Positions 43,979-57,547 of a DNA stretch of 64,000 bases are shown here, piece by piece. Below the pieces are notes generated by a model. The model was not told where the DNA came from, did not search any database, and worked only from the letters and a program-made list of their open reading frames with translations. The DNA comes from Silene latifolia (taxonomy: Eukaryota > Streptophyta > Magnoliopsida > Caryophyllales > Caryophyllaceae): NCBI RefSeq assembly GCF_048544455.1, contig NC_133534.1, positions 86,209,637 through 86,273,636 of the forward strand. The letters are read 5' to 3'. The position numbers and the translations under genes were made by a program. How positions within the stretch are numbered: the first letter of the stretch is position 1; each line of letters opens with the position of its first letter.

Positions 43979-46953
43979 TTACGTCCCCGTAACCATACAT
44001 ACCTGATCAAAAAGGAAAGGGTAACGCTCTTTCATAGCTTCCTCTAGCTCCCATGTAGCTTCCTCGGTCTCGTGGTTAGACCACAGGATCTTAAGCAAAA
44101 CTGTCTCACCACTCCTAGTCTTTCTAACCTTTCGGTCTAGAATCTGCTTAGGCACCTCAAGATATGATATGGACTCATCTAGCTCTAAGCTCTCTGCCTC
44201 TAACACATGTGACGGGTCACTCACATAATTCCGCAGCTGCGATACATGAAACACATTATGCACTCTTTCTAACGCAGCTGGTAAAGCCAGACGATAAGCA
44301 ACTTCCCCAACTCGCTCTAAGATCTCATAAGGCCCTATAAACTTCTGACTTAGCTTGCCTTTCTTCCCAAAACTCATAACCCCACGCATAGGAGACACTT
44401 TCAAAAGAACCTTGTCCCCAACTTGAAACTCTATATCCCGGCGATGTAGATCTGCATAACTCTTTTGTCGATCTTGAGCTGCTCTCATCCTTTCCCTGAT
44501 CATCTTTATCTGTTCCACTATCTCATGCACCATCTCTGGTCCTAAAACCACTGCCTCAGCACTATCGTCCCAACAGATTGGACTCCTACATCTCCTCCCA
44601 TACAGAGCCTCAAACGGTGCCATACCTATACTGGTGTGATAGCTATTATTGTAAGAAAATTCTATCAAGTCCAACCCTCGCTCCCAGCCTACCACCAAAA
44701 TCCATCACACAAGCTCGCAACATATCCTCAAGAGTCTTAATTGTTCTCTCGTCGCCCGTCTGTCGCAGGATGAAATGCTGTACTCATCTTCAAAGTTATT
44801 CCCAACGATTCCTGCAACTCCTTCCAAAACCTCGATATAAACCCCGCATCTCTGTCAGACACTATGTCCTTAGGGACTCCATGTAACTTAAGCACGTTCT
44901 TTCGATAGGCCATAGCCAATTATGCCTTAGTCCATGTATCTTTCATTGGAACAAAGTGAGCTGACTTGGTCAGACGATCCACTATCACCCAAATCATGTT
45001 GTTACCTTGTTGACTCTTCGGCAAACCCACAATGAAATCCATGGAAATGGATTCCCACTTCCACTCAGGTACCTCTAAAGACTGAATCTTACCTTGTGGT
45101 CGTCGCTGTTCCCCTTTAACTCTCTGGCATGTCAAACAACGGGACACAAACTCAGCTGTCTCTTTCTTCATCCCAGGCCACCAAAACGTTTTCTTCAAAT
45201 CCTTGTATAGCTTATCTCCACCTGGATGAACTGAATATGGTGTGCAATGTGCCTCTGTCATGATAGTCTATTTCAGCTCCTCATCATTAGGGACACACCA
45301 CCTACCATCAAACCTCAAACTACCATCTGTATGAATAGAAAAGCGGGACACTGTCCCTTTCTCTACTCCAGCTCTCCACTCAACTAACTTAGGATCCAAA
45401 GCCTGCTTACCTCGAATATCATCATAAAACTCAAGATGTCTTGTCATATCACCCATGACATCTCCTTTTCGCATCATATGTATCCCAAAACTCGCTACCT
45501 CATCCTCGGCCTCATCAAGGATAGAGCTGTACACAGAGAATGTACACTCTTCCTACTCAAAGCATCAGCAACAACATTGGCCTTCCCTTCATGGTAGATG
45601 ATCTCCATGTCATAATCGCCAATCAGCTCCATCCACCTCCTTTGTCTCATGTTCAACTCCTTCTGCGTGAAGATGTACTTGAGACTCTTGTGATCAGAAA
45701 ATACCTTAAAGATTGCTCCATAAAGGTAATGTCTCCAAATCTTGAGAGCAAACACCACTGCACCCAACTCCAGATCATGAGTAGGGTAGTTCTCCTCATA
45801 AGGCTTCAATTGCCTAGAATCATAGGCAATCACTTTACCATTCTGCATCAACACACATTCCAGCCCATTCTTCGAGGCATCCGTATAAACCTCAAAGTTC
45901 TCGCTCCCTTCAGGCAATGCTAAGACAGGAGCTGTGGTCAAACGCTCCTTTAATGTTTGGAATGCCGTCTCACAACTCTCATCCCAACGAAACCTGTTCT
46001 CTTTCCTCATCAACGCTGTCATCGGTCTAGCTATCTTGGAGAAGTCTTTCACGAACCGTCTGTAGTATCCAGCTAACCCCAAGAAACTCCTAACCTCGGC
46101 AACATTCTTTGGTGCTTCCCACTTTGTCACTGCCTCAATCTTCGCCGGATCCACAGCTACCCCATCTTTAGAGATCACATGCCCCAGAAAAGCAACTTTC
46201 TCTAACCAGAACTCACACTTGGACAGCTTAGCATACAACTCATGATCCCTCAATGTCTGCAACACGATCCTCAGATGCTCCTCATGCTCCTCCTTAGTCT
46301 TAGAGTAGACTAAGATATCATCGATAAACACCATTACAAACTGGTCCAAGAACTGTCTGAAGATTTTGTTCATCAAATCCATAAACACTGCCGGCGCATT
46401 AGACAACCCAAACGGCATCACCACGTACTCATAATGGCCATACCTCGACGTGAAAGCTGTCTTTGGTATGTCCGCCTCTCTAATCTTCACCTGATGGTAC
46501 CCCGACCTCAAATCAATCTTAGAAAAGACTGTTGCACCACTCAACTGATCAAACAGGTCACCTATCCTTGGCAAAGGATACTTGTTCTTTATCGTCACTC
46601 GGTTCAGCTCCCTGTAATCTATGCATAACCTCAAACTCCCATCTTTCTTCTTCACAAAAAGAACTGGTGCTCCCCACGGCGATACACTTGGTCTAATGTA
46701 TCCCTTCTCTATCAGATCATCCAACTGCTTCCTAAGCTCCTCTACCTCCTTAGGACCCATACGGTACGGTGCCTTAGAGATTGGCCCCGTCCCTGGCTTC
46801 AACTCAACGGTGAAATCTATCTCCCTCTTCGGTGGCAACCCCGGAATCTCCTCTGGAAAAACATCTGCAAACTCTCCCACCACTGGTATCTCATCAACTG
46901 TTAGACTCTCTATCCGGTCATCTCTCACATGGCACAAGATCAGAGGACATCCC
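43979..46953 (-). pseudogene. chromovirus pol: RT, RNase H, integrase, chromodomain
   Basis: Read on the minus strand from the Copia junction. The 480-codon frame (46937-45495) has RT motifs [29 protein letters not shown] and the catalytic FIDDILVYS, followed by RNase H ([47 protein letters not shown]). A frameshift near 45530 leads to 45534-45268. A stop then precedes the integrase zinc region (HPGGDKLYKDLKKTFWWPGM, CLTCQRVK) and core (MDFIVGLPKS, VIVDRLTKSAHF) at 45261-44920. After another stop the core continues (KDIVSDRDAGFISRFWKEL, 44919-44737). A last frame (44698-43979) holds the integrase C-terminus (GPYEILERVGEVAYRLALP) and the chromodomain-like end (VLLKILWSNHETEEATWELE). All enzymes of a chromovirus are recognisable but the frame is broken at least four times. 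Confidence 0.93.
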
Positions 46954-47938
46954 TGTGGGTTAATATCCGTATACTACCCTTTAATTGTAGGATTATAACG
47001 CAAGATTTACATGTGATTATAGTCATAAAACGAAAAACATGATGAAACGATAAAGATTAGAAATAACCTTCGGTCCTAGTGCAATAAGGCAATGAGAGAT
47101 CAAATTAGACCTCCTCCTAAACGATGCACCCAAGATAGTCCGAGAAATGCCCTTGTGCTAGATCAAATCCTCTAATTGCCTTTGCAATATTGAGAGGATA
47201 GTTTTTGTGAGTTGTGTTGGATGTGAGATCCGAATTCTGAGAGGCACAATTCCCAAAACCCTAATTTTGATTAGCAAAATGATAATTAGGTTAGACAAGA
47301 GGAGAAACTCCCCTTTTGTCTATGAAAGGCTCGGCCAAACCGAGTATGTGGAGAGCCCGTGGGCTTTTTAATTTCCTCTTCACTTGAACTCGTGGTCCGA
47401 ATCCCAATGGCTAAATGCATATGACACGGTCTGATTATAAACTGTCATCGGTTATCGGAAATTAAGGCATCAACTAATAATACGGGTTAGTTGAATTATT
47501 AATACGTGTCCGACATAGACAATATTGTATAATTATATTCAATATACATTTAATTAAATATAAAACGCTTATATTCAATTTTACGAATTAACCGCTTAAT
47601 TCGCCTTAGCCATTTTATTTAATCCGTATTAAATAAATATCTCAATATCACATTTTGACTAATTACTAGTCAAATCACTTAGACTAACTGGTTAGTCAAA
47701 ATTGGCATCTACATGACTGTATTTTCATACCGTCACATCTCTCAAACGTATCCTATAGGTGTGACTTTTAGGGACCAGTTGATCACCGCCATCTGTATGA
47801 CAATAACGTCAAACTTATCTAGCAAGCCAACCGATTGATAAACGTGGACCAACTGATTAAGATACAAAAGTATACCCTTTGATCCTTTTAGATATTTATA
47901 AGTCCTTGCACTAACTGTTAAGGACACCAGCCCCAACA
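46954..47938 (-). repeat. 3' LTR of Copia copy 2
   Basis: 985 bp, TG...CA, nearly identical to 54952-55937. It is followed inside by the polypurine tract (complement of AAGTGGGAGCT at 47939-47949). Confidence 0.93.
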
Positions 47939-48047
47939 AGCTCCCACTTGTCCGTACAAGTGTATGTGCAATGACGTTATCCGCACTAACTGGAGGACAC
48001 AAGCTCCAACAAACTCCCACTTGTCCGTACAAGTGTATGTGCGATAA
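47930..48047. repeat. duplicated LTR-end/polypurine segment
   Basis: CTCCCACTTGTCCGTACAAG followed by TGTATGTGC occurs at about 47941-47969 and again at about 48016-48044. The preceding GGACAC-AG-TCC-AACAA block is also repeated (47922 and 47994). The second copy has its own LTR-end-like CCAACA and polypurine tract about 75 bp inside the true boundary. It lies on the 3' side of the element only. Confidence 0.75.
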
Positions 48048-48798
48048 CCGATTCTCATATTCATTTAAAATTTCTCCCACTCAATGTAAAACAATTTGCA
48101 GATCTGGATCCGCAAAGGTCGTATTTTACAATCGATCTGTATCTAGAGTGGTTTCCCGACTAGAGAGTAACTTAACCGATAAAACGAATCCGTATCCGAG
48201 CATGGCCATGCATTTCGATTCTGACTCCTCGAGTGGCCCCGAGAAATATCGAGTACTGATAAAGGCTGAATATTTCCTTCAACTCGAACTCCTTCCGATC
48301 TAAGCACGGTATGAAATGACCGAGAAAAAATCTACTTGGCCCCTCGTTACGGATGACCGTGAGAAAGAAACCAAAGTCACCCAAAATCGGCCTTAGTCTC
48401 AAGAGACGGTCGATAGTCAAAAGAATCGACTCTTAGGATCACCATGGAAGTCCTATCCACGACCAGGCACCGAATGTTATAAAACATTTAGGACTCCACG
48501 TCGATGTCACAATTGTGTCCTACGAAATATCCGTATAAATCGCCTCTCGTGATTGGTGGTCAACCGGTTGACTTATGGCTCGTTGAACCCACCATCAACC
48601 AACGTCACAAAATAATTGCCGAGTTATCAGCTCATGTGGGCAATTAAGGACTGAAAAATATAATGTTCGTTCAGTTCACTTTGTGGTGTTCAAAATTTGT
48701 CGTACAAATCCACATGAAAAACAAAATATATATAAAATATCAAAACGATGATGTTGTATAGAGTACAAAAGCGAATGAATCTAATCCATAAAAGAGTA
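48048..48798 (-). other. 3' noncoding region of Copia copy 2
   Basis: About 750 bp between the duplicated polypurine segment and RNase H. It shares CTCCTCGAGTGGCCCCGAGA, GCATTTCGATTC and AGTCAAAAGAATCGACTC with the same region of the first Copia element, although the surrounding sequence has diverged. No credible ORF. Confidence 0.7.
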
Positions 48799-51700
48799 CT
48801 ACAACTTAGGAACACGTTCAATTCCCATGGAATTAACGTGCCCTTCATGCTTATCTTGTCGTAATGCTTTAGTGAGAGGATTTGCTATGTTATCATCTGT
48901 AGCAATCTTTTCTATCACTACTTCCTTTTGCTCCACGTAATCTCGGATTAGATGAGCTTTCCGTTGTACATGTCTAGACTTGTTGCTAGACTTTGGCTCC
49001 TTAGCTTGGATGATGGCACCACTATTGTCGCAATAGATGGTGATCGGGTCATTTGAACTAGGCACTACAGATAGCCCATGTAAGAATTGACGCATCCATA
49101 TCGCTTCCTTTGTAGCTTCAGACGCGGCATAGTACTCGGACTCAGTCGTAGAATCTGCTGTAACAGTTTGTTTCGAACTCTTCCGGTGATCGCAGCGCCA
49201 TTAAGAGTAAAAACGAATCAGACCGAGATTTCGAGTCGTCTCGATCCGTTTGGAAGCTAGCATCTGCAGAATCGGTTGCGCATAGCTTTTGAGAGCCTCC
49301 ATAAGTCAATGCCCAATCTTTAGTCCTCCGGAGGTACTTAAGAATGTTCTTGACAGACAACCAATGTGATTCACCGGATCTTTGTTGGAATCGACTTGTC
49401 ATACTCAATGCATATGCCACGTCCGGGCGTGTGCATATCATGGCATACATGATTGATCCTATAGCCGAAGCATAAGGAATCCGTGCCATGCGCTCTTTCT
49501 CTTCCGGTGTCTCTGGTGCCTGAGACTTGCTCAAATGCACCCCTGGAGCCATAGGAAGGAACCCCTTCTTGGAGTTAGTCATGCTGAATCTCTCTAGGAC
49601 TTTGTCTATGTAAGACTTTTGACTGAGAGATAACATCCGTCGCGATCTATCTCGATAGATACGGATGCCCAGAATTCTTTGTGCCTCACCCAGATCTTTC
49701 ATCTGGAAATGGTTCTTCAACCATACTTTCACCGAAGATAAGAGAGGTATGTCGTTCCCAATCAGGAGTATGTCGTCAACATACAATATTAGGAAGACAA
49801 TCTTGCTCCCACTCGACTTGATATATAGACATGGTTCCTCGACCGATCGAGTAAATCCATTTTCTTTTATCACTTGGTCGAAGCGATGATTCCAACTCCT
49901 TGATGCTTGCTTAAGTCCATAATTGGAACGCTTAAGCTTGCACACTTTCTTAGGATGTACTGGATCGATGAAACCTTCGGGTTGTACCATGTACAACTCT
50001 TCCTCCAAAAAGCCGTTTAAGAAGGCGGTTTTCACGTCCATTTGCCAAATTTCATAGTCATGAAAAGCGGCTATCGCTAAGATAATCCGAATGGAACGCA
50101 GCATGACCACGGGTGCAAAAATCTCATCGTAGTGCAAGCCTGGCACTTGGGTGAAACCTTTAGCAACTAGTCGTGCTTTATAGATATCTTGTTGACCTTC
50201 CACAGAATGCTTTATCTTGTAAAGCCATTTGCATTGAAGGGGACGAACCTTAGCAGGTAAGTCAACAAGATCCCATACGTTGTTCTCATACATGGAGTCC
50301 ATCTCGGATTGCATGGCCTCAAGCCATAGCTTTGAGTCAGAACTAGTCATGGCACCTTTATAGGTTGCGGGTTCACTACTCGTTAAGAGTAGAATGTCAT
50401 CTATGTCATGTTCCTCGACCAGACCAATATATCTGTCCGGAGGAATAGAGACTCTTCCCGACCTCCTAGGTTCCTCAGGAATGTTAACCGCAGCCGGGAT
50501 TAAAGGAATAGGTTCCTCCAATAGTTGCTCGGTATTTGGTTCTGGAATCTCCGACAGGTCGAAGGTTCTATCACTCTTTGCATTCTCGAGAAATTCCTTC
50601 TCTAAGAATGTCGCACTAGCCGCAACAAAAACACGTTGTTCGGTTGGCGAATAAAAGTAATGACCAAGCGTTCCTTTAGGATAACCTATAAAGTATGTCT
50701 TGACCGATCGCGGGCCGAGCTTATCCTCGTGTCTCCACTTGACATAAGCCTCGCAGCCCCAAACCCGTATAAAGGACAAGTTAGGGACCGTTCCCTTCCA
50801 TAGTTCATATGGAGTCTTGTCAACAGCTTTAGACGGACTTCGGTTAAGTATTAGAGCGGCTGACAAAAGAGCATAACCCCATAATGAATCAGGTAAAACC
50901 GTGTGACTCATCATGGACCGAACCATATCAAGTAAAGTTCGATTTCTCCGTTCGGACACACCATTCAATTGAGGTGTTCCAGGTGGAGTTAACTGTAGGG
51001 CAATCCCACAGTCCTTTAGGTGTTGATCAAACTCGTGAGAAAGATACTCGCCACCACGATCTGAACGTAGTGTTTTGATCTTTCTACCCAATAGGTTCTG
51101 TACCCTATTCTGGTATTCCTTGAATTTCTCAAAGGATTCACTTTTGTGCTTCATTAAGTAGACATAACCATATCTACTTAAATCGTCCGTGAAAGTGATG
51201 AAATACCTATAGCCTTCTCGTGCGGTGATTGACATAGGGCCACATACATCCGTGTGTATGAGTTCTAATAGGTCAGCAGCGCGCATTCCAACACCTTTGA
51301 AGGAAATCCGAGTCATCTTACCGATGAGACATGATTCACACGTGCCAAATGATTGAAAATCAAAGGCCGAGATAGCTCCATTTTTGATGAGCTGTTTTAC
51401 GCGTTTCTCATTAATGTGTCCCATACGGCAGTGCCATAGATACGTTTGATCTTTGTCACCAACCTTTAACTTTTTATTCATTACGTGTAATATTTCCGTG
51501 GTCTGATCTAAAACATAAATTCCGTTCATGGAGACTGCCTTGCCATAAATCATATCGTGTAAAGAGAAAATGCAAGCATTATTTTCTATTACAAATGAAA
51601 AACCAAGTTTGTCAAGTGCGTAAACCGAAATAATGTTTTTCGAAAGACTAGGTACATAATAGCGATCATATAATGACAACTCAAATCCGCTAGGAAGCTG

Positions 51701-52832
51701 GATCACATATGTCCCCTTTGAGATGGCAAAGCTACTCTTGCTCCATTCCCAACACGCAGTCCACCTCACCCTTTACGAGGGGTTCGATGTTTTGAGCCCC
51801 CGCACATGATTACACAGATGAGAACCACAACCAGTATCAAGTACCCAAGTTCCGTAACTTGCGTGGTTAATCTCAATCATATGAATAAAAGTAGAAGAAA
51901 GAGAAGACATACCAACAGGTTTAACACGACCTGCCTTTAAGTCCTCATGATAAACAGGACATGTACGCCTCCAATGCCCAGTCTTGTGGCAATGATGGCA
52001 TTCCATGTTTTCATTCTTGCTCTTTGTCATGCCTGATGAGTTGCTCGACTCACCAGGACCACTCTTACCTGAACATGACTTCTTAAACTTCGGTTTACCT
52101 ACTGCTAGGTTTGCCTGAGCTTTGCCCTTACCTTTCCCTTTGTTTGACACAATGAGAACATCCTGTTTCAAGCTCCCACTGAACTTCATGTCCTTCTCGG
52201 TCTGTACGAGAAGGGAGTGCAGTTCATGTGGGGTTTTCTTCAAATCATTCATATAGTAATTCGCTCTAAATTGCGAAAAACCATCGTGGAGTGAATGAAG
52301 CATGCGGTCGATAACAATGTTCTCGCTGATGTTACAATTAAAGGTCTCCAGCTTCTCGACATTCTCAATCATGCTGAGAATGTGTGGGCTAACTGGTTGG
52401 CCCTTCTGGAGTCTCGCATCAAAGAAGCGAGTGGTATGCTCATAGGTCACGGTTCTCGGTGCTTTCGAGAATTCCTTAGTGAGCGTGGTGAAAATCTTGT
52501 TTGCACCATGGGCTATGAAGCGTTTCTGCAAATTGGATTCCATTGCAAAAATGAGTACGTTTTTAATCGCACCCGCTTCCATACAGAAATCATTAAACTT
52601 GGTGATTTCAGCAGCTCTAGCCGTGGGACCTGGGTTTGCCGGGAGGGGCTCTAATAGATATTTGAGCTTCCCATCAGCAGCGGCAGCATTCCGTAATGCC
52701 GCCTCCCGTCTCCGGTTGGATCCATCATTCTTGATCGAGTAGACTGATTCATCTGATTCATGAAGATCCGAAGCCAGGACTCACGGTCCAATGTGGCACT
52801 TGGCATTGGGTTATCAGTAGAACCAGCCATTT
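48799..52832 (-). pseudogene. Copia polyprotein, copy 2: gag-protease-integrase-RT-RNase H, frameshifted
   Basis: Gag probably starts at the ATG at 52832 (MAGSTDNPMPSATLDRESW) and shifts frame near 52740. The capsid-like UBN2-type domain is present in 52582-51773 (RFFDARLQKGQPVSPHILSM, DLKKTPHELHSLLVQTEKDM). It is followed by a CCHC knuckle (CHHCHKTGHWRRTC) and protease (VLDTGCGSHLC). A break near 51770 leads to the 875-codon frame (51769-49142): integrase (WHCRMGHINEKR, HTDVCGPM, RSDRGGEYLSHEF, GVSERRNRTLLD) and RT (YKARLVAKGFTQVPGLHYDE, MDVKTAFLNG, YVDDILLIGN, CTRPDVAYALSMTSR). A further break near 49140-49200 separates the RNase H end (49095-48799, IYCDNSGAIIQAKEPKSSN). Unlike the first Copia copy, gag is complete in content. 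At least three breaks make it inactive as written. Confidence 0.92.
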
Positions 52833-54951
52833 GTTATTAGCAGTTAAAATTCGTGATCTACACTGTAAAAGAAAGAAAAACAAAACGAAATAAGCAACTC
52901 ATCGAGGTGATTTAAGTCTATTTAAAATTCATTTTAACATGTAGACTCAATGCACTTGCATAATTGATCTCCCTCAAGAATGATACAAGTGATCCCAAGA
53001 CTCAATTTCTGTAATTGATAAGCCAACTGTTTAGCTAATTCTTCCGGAAGAACTCTTGGTCGATAGATTTCCGTAAATCCTATCTATAGTCCACCACAGT
53101 CACAGGATCGTACGAGTGACTATAGTGTTGAGATAAAATAGGTCAATCGGTTCCAACTTACCCGACGTAGAAGGGGTCATATTATGCCTACCGACGAAGA
53201 AGGGACTAATTGGAGTTTGACCTATAAAGACCGTTCTCAATTTTGGTTTACACGAGGAAGATCCCATCAACTTAATTATAATTCATTTTAAGTGAACGAA
53301 TAACTAGCGTCTGCGTGAATGAATTAAATTTGGGTGATGGCTTAAAAAAACGTGTGACATGAGAATGTCAATGAAAACTAACTCGCAACCTCTATATGTG
53401 TCAGTTTTCATGCAATAATTAGGTGGTTTGGTTTTTAGGCGGAATATGATGCATATTATCGTTACGCAAAATAAATAAATGAATGCAATACGTAAATAAA
53501 AATTCCTAGTGTGGCCTATCCTAATAAAAAGAACATAAAACAACTTTGGAATCCACCGTTGGACCCGAGAAGCTTGTCTTGATGTTCCATCTTGATCCAT
53601 GTAGCGGGAGTGAGCATCCGGTCTCCATCTTTGGTCTTCTCAAAAATTACAATTTAAAATTTACAAATATAAACCTATTTACATTCTAAATAAAAACTGT
53701 AATTAAAAGAAATAAAAATGGAGATACGAGATCTCAAAATACAACCAAGACCGTGTTCCATCATTACGGTAACACGTTCTACTAAGGCCACACTAAGTTA
53801 CAACCGATTGCAAAAATAAATAAATACGTAATTAAAAGCATTCAAAATAAATAAGAACGATAAATGAAATGCATCAACTAAAATTTAAATTTATTCATGA
53901 CATAATTCCGTAATTATGTTAAATTTTTATCCAAACCGCTTTAGTCAAGTTAATTTTAATCCGATATAATCCGTTACTTTAAATTGTTTTAAAGTAATTT
54001 AAAAGTTCGTGGGTGAACCGTTTCACCATCAAGCGAGAGCATAAAAAAAAAACGTTTTATGCATTAAAGGGCCGAAAAAAAAACAGAAATTTTTTTTTTT
54101 CTTACTGTACTGCTGTACGTGAACAGTACCAGTACCCAAAAAAAAAATTTTTTTTTTTAAATGCTGTAAAAAAAAACGGGAGCATTAAAAATCAAAAAAA
54201 AAAATTACACGGCCCAATTTCATGAGCAACTAAAGATCAAAACAAAACGGTTTGATAAAACACAATTGTAATTTTAATCTAATCCGTATAGAAATCAAAA
54301 TACAATTGTTATGTTCTTCACATATTGTTGTAATTATCGATTAAAACAACAATTCGCAAAGAACAAAACGAAAACAACACAAGATCGTCACAAAACAACC
54401 GTGTAAACTGGACACGGTTCCCAATGCACAAAACAGGCCGTGACATGTAGAAATGTCGAGACCAACATGCCACACGGTTTTATCAAAATTTTATACAAAA
54501 AATTATCGATTTGTTAAAAACCAATTGCGATATCACCTAATCCGTATAGAAATGAAATAGCAATTGATAGATCTTTAACACATTATATTGAATATCGATT
54601 ACAAAATAATATGCAAAGATCAAATCGACAACAAAAACAAAACATGGCACGGAATTCAATAAAAAACAGCCGTGCAAAAAAAAATTGAAAACCGTGAGGG
54701 AGAAAAAAAAAATGCCGAGAGGTTTTATGCATCAAAAAAAATAATCGATCCATGTATACAAGACACGGATCCCAAGGCACAAAAACGACAGAAAAACGCA
54801 GCAAAAAAAAATTGCCGAGCCAAAAACAAATTGTGCCGTGAGAAAAAAAATTGCAGCCGAGACAAAAATTTTAACCAAAAATTATCGATTCAAAAATCGT
54901 TTGATGAAAAACACATATAAAAAATTACGTGGCCTCGCTCTGATACCACTT
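52833..54951 (-). other. 5' leader of Copia copy 2 with primer-binding site
   Basis: About 2.1 kb. The primer site TGGTATCAGAGCG is on the minus strand at 54937-54949, a canonical initiator-Met type. The region 54040-54900 is full of homopolymer A and T runs, some back to back (near 54139-54159), and has no coding sequence. Near the gag start there are short repeats of CGACGNAGAAGGG(G). It shares GAACTCTTGGTCGATA with the leader of the first Copia element. Confidence 0.7.
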
Positions 54952-55937
54952 GTGGGTTAATATCCGTATACTACCCTTTAATTGTAGGATTATAACGCAA
55001 GATTTACATGTGATTATAGTCATAAAACGAAAAACATGATGAAACGATAAAGATTAGAAATAACCTTCGGTCCTAGTGCAATAAGGCAATGAGAGATCAA
55101 ATTAGACCTCCTCCTAAACGATGCACCCAAGATAGTCCGAGAAATGCCCTTGTGCTAGATCAAATCCTCTAATTGCCTTTGCAATATTGAGAGGATAGTT
55201 TTTGTGAGTTGTGTTGGATGTGAGATCCGAATTCTGAGAGGCACAATTCCCAAAACCCTAATTTTGATTAGCAAAATGATAATTAGGTTAGACAAGAGGA
55301 GAAACTCCCCTTTTGTCTATGAAAGGCTCGGCCAAACCGAGTATGTGGAGAGCCCGTGGGCTTTTTAATTTCCTCTTCACTTGAACTCGTGGTCCGAATC
55401 CCAATGGCTAAATGCATATGACACGGTCTGATTATAAACTGTCATCGGTTATCGGAAATTAAGGCATCAACTAATAATACGGGATAGTTGAATTATTAAT
55501 ACGTGTCCGACATAGACAATATTGTATAATTATATTCAATATACATTTAATTAAATATAAAACGCTTATATTCAATTTTACGAATTAACCGCTTAATTCG
55601 TCTTAGCCATTTTATTTAATCCGTATTAAATAAATATCTCAATATCACATTTTGACTAATTACTAGTCAAATCACTTAGACTAACTGGTTAGTCAAAATT
55701 GGCATCTACATGACTGTATTTTCATACCGTCACATCTCTCAAACGTATCCTATAGGTGTGACTTTTAGGGACCAGTTGATCACCGCCATCTGTATGACAA
55801 TAACGTCAAACTTATCTAGCAAGCCAACCGTTATTGATAAACGTGGACCAACTGATTAAGATACAAAAGTATACCCTTTGATCCTTTTAGAGATTTATAA
55901 GTCCTTGCACTAACTGTTAAGGACACCAGCCCCAACA
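54952..55937 (-). repeat. 5' LTR of Copia copy 2
   Basis: 986 bp, partner of 46954-47938, next to the primer-binding site. It is followed by ATCCC and then the resumed chromovirus sequence. Confidence 0.93.
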
Positions 55938-57547
55938 ATCCCTTCCTCAGATAAGACTTCAAGGTGACAGCTGCAATCAACTTAACTTTGGGTTTGACTA
56001 GAAACCCACGATAAGACACACTAACACCCTTAGGACCTCTTAAAGACACTTTCTTTTGATGACAGTCTATCTTAGCTTTATACTTTCCTAACCTATCCCG
56101 ACTATCATCTCAAAACCGTTAAAAGGAAACTCTAGCAAGTCTACAGGGAAATCAACTTGCCCAACTATCAAAGATACATCCCTGAACAATCTCCCACACG
56201 ATACAGACTCACCCGAAGGTATGAAAACTTGCTTACTAACAGACTCATATACTCTCAAACACAACTGCTTGACGTGACTCGAAGACACAAACGACTGAGA
56301 AGCCCCCGAATCAAACAAAACAAAGGTAGGAATACCATTAACAAGGAATGTACCGGTGATAACGTGCGCATCTTCCTCAGCTGCTTTCTTCTCCATCATG
56401 AATAACTTGCCACATCGGTCTTCCGCCCACCTCCCGGACAAGATCTTTTTGAGGTGGTCGGCTTAGCACCCGACCCTTGATTGTTGTTGTTGTTCGCTGG
56501 TGGTTTCTGATAAGAATTACCGCCGTTGCGGTTGCCTCCACTGGTAACTCGACTTCCCGGTTTGGCCATGATCCGGCCGGTCTGTTGCTCATGAAGCTGC
56601 GCAGTCTCCGGAAAGATCCCGGTGCACTTGTGCACTCATGTCTCTTGTGGCCTACACCACCACGGCTATAGCAGGTCACTCCCCAACTATTACTCACACT
56701 TCCACGGCCACGCCCAAAGGAAGCCCCAAAGATCGAACCCGGACCTTAAGAAAATCCCTTAGACCGATTGTGGTTGCCTTTCTTGTGATTCGATTGGCCA
56801 CCACCCTCGCTCTCAGACTTCCTCTTCTCACCACCTAACCTCTCCTGAGCCATCTCCACCAACCTCTCAGCTCTCCCAGCCCTCTCATAAGCTTCCTTAA
56901 CATCTGTAAGGATTCCCACGGGTAACTTATCCATAATCTTAGGGGTCAACCCCCTCTCAAACCTCAATGCCAGATTCTCCTCACTCAAACCCATATCCTC
57001 AGCATACCTAGACTTCTCATTGAACAGCCTGTAGTACTCGGCCACAGACATCTCAAAGAGTCATCTTAAAACCATCAAACTCTTCTCTCAACTTACTCCT
57101 CACATGTTCCGGTACAAACTCCTTCCTCACAGCCCTACGAAACTCCTCCCAAGGTATAGCAGGTAAGCCTTGGTTTGTATATATCTCCTTAGCACTCACT
57201 TTCACTGAATCCCACCACTTGCCTGCTGCCTCCCTCAGATAGAACGCAGCCTGTTCCACTCTCATCTCATCAGGACAGTGAACCAAGTCTAATATGTTCT
57301 CCATCTCTCTCAGCCAACTATCAAGAAGGTTAGGCTCCCCAACTCCCTTGTACTCTTTCGGGTTAAACCTCGCAATGTATAGGCTGATTTTTGAATGGTC
57401 AACCTCCTTATCCTTATCCTTATTCTTATCCTCATTCACTTTCTTTAGGGTCTCAGTAAGAGCATCCTGGTGCTCTAACATCTTAACGATGTCATCCACG
57501 GTCATAAGCTCAGCTCTCGCATACAAAGCAGTCTTCTTAGGCGGCAT
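55938..57547 (-). pseudogene. chromovirus gag-protease, interrupted
   Basis: The start is the ATG at 57547 (MPPKKTALYARAELMTVDD). The longer frame upstream to 57712 reads through palindrome repeats of the leader. The gag capsid domain (FNPKEYKGVGEPNLLDSWLR, AAFYLREAAGKWW, EFVPEHVRSKLREEFDGF) ends at a frameshift near 57052 and continues with MSVAEYYRLFNEKSRYAEDM and LRFERGLTPKIMD. Further breaks follow near 56750 and 56440. The zinc knuckle is altered (CYSRGGVGHKRHEC, with Arg where the second Cys should be). The protease motif is VLFDSGASQSFVSS in 56441-56088, followed by SLRGPKGVSVSYRGFLVKP until the Copia insertion at 55937. Particle protein and protease of the chromovirus are recognisable but non-functional. 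Confidence 0.9.

Larger units (their letters stand above)
46954..55937 (-). mobile_element. Copia LTR retrotransposon (copy 2) nested in the chromovirus, 9.0 kb
   Basis: LTRs at 46954-47938 and 54952-55937 (985-986 bp) start TGTGGGTTAATATCC and end CCCCAACA. ATCCC is duplicated at 46949-46953 and 55938-55942. Only about five differences between the LTRs were seen, so it is young. The polyprotein (minus strand) is related to that of the first Copia element, and the two share leader and 3' noncoding blocks, but the LTRs differ. It is the innermost and latest insertion of the three-level nest. Confidence 0.95.

Noticed and set aside
43632..45923. Plus-strand ORFs opposite chromovirus pol (for example 43632-43967, 45540-45923)
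   Set aside because: Shadows of the minus-strand RT and integrase frames.
54013..54920. Lys/Asn-rich ORFs in the Copia leader
   Set aside because: They arise from homopolymer A/T runs, with no start context, domain or conservation.
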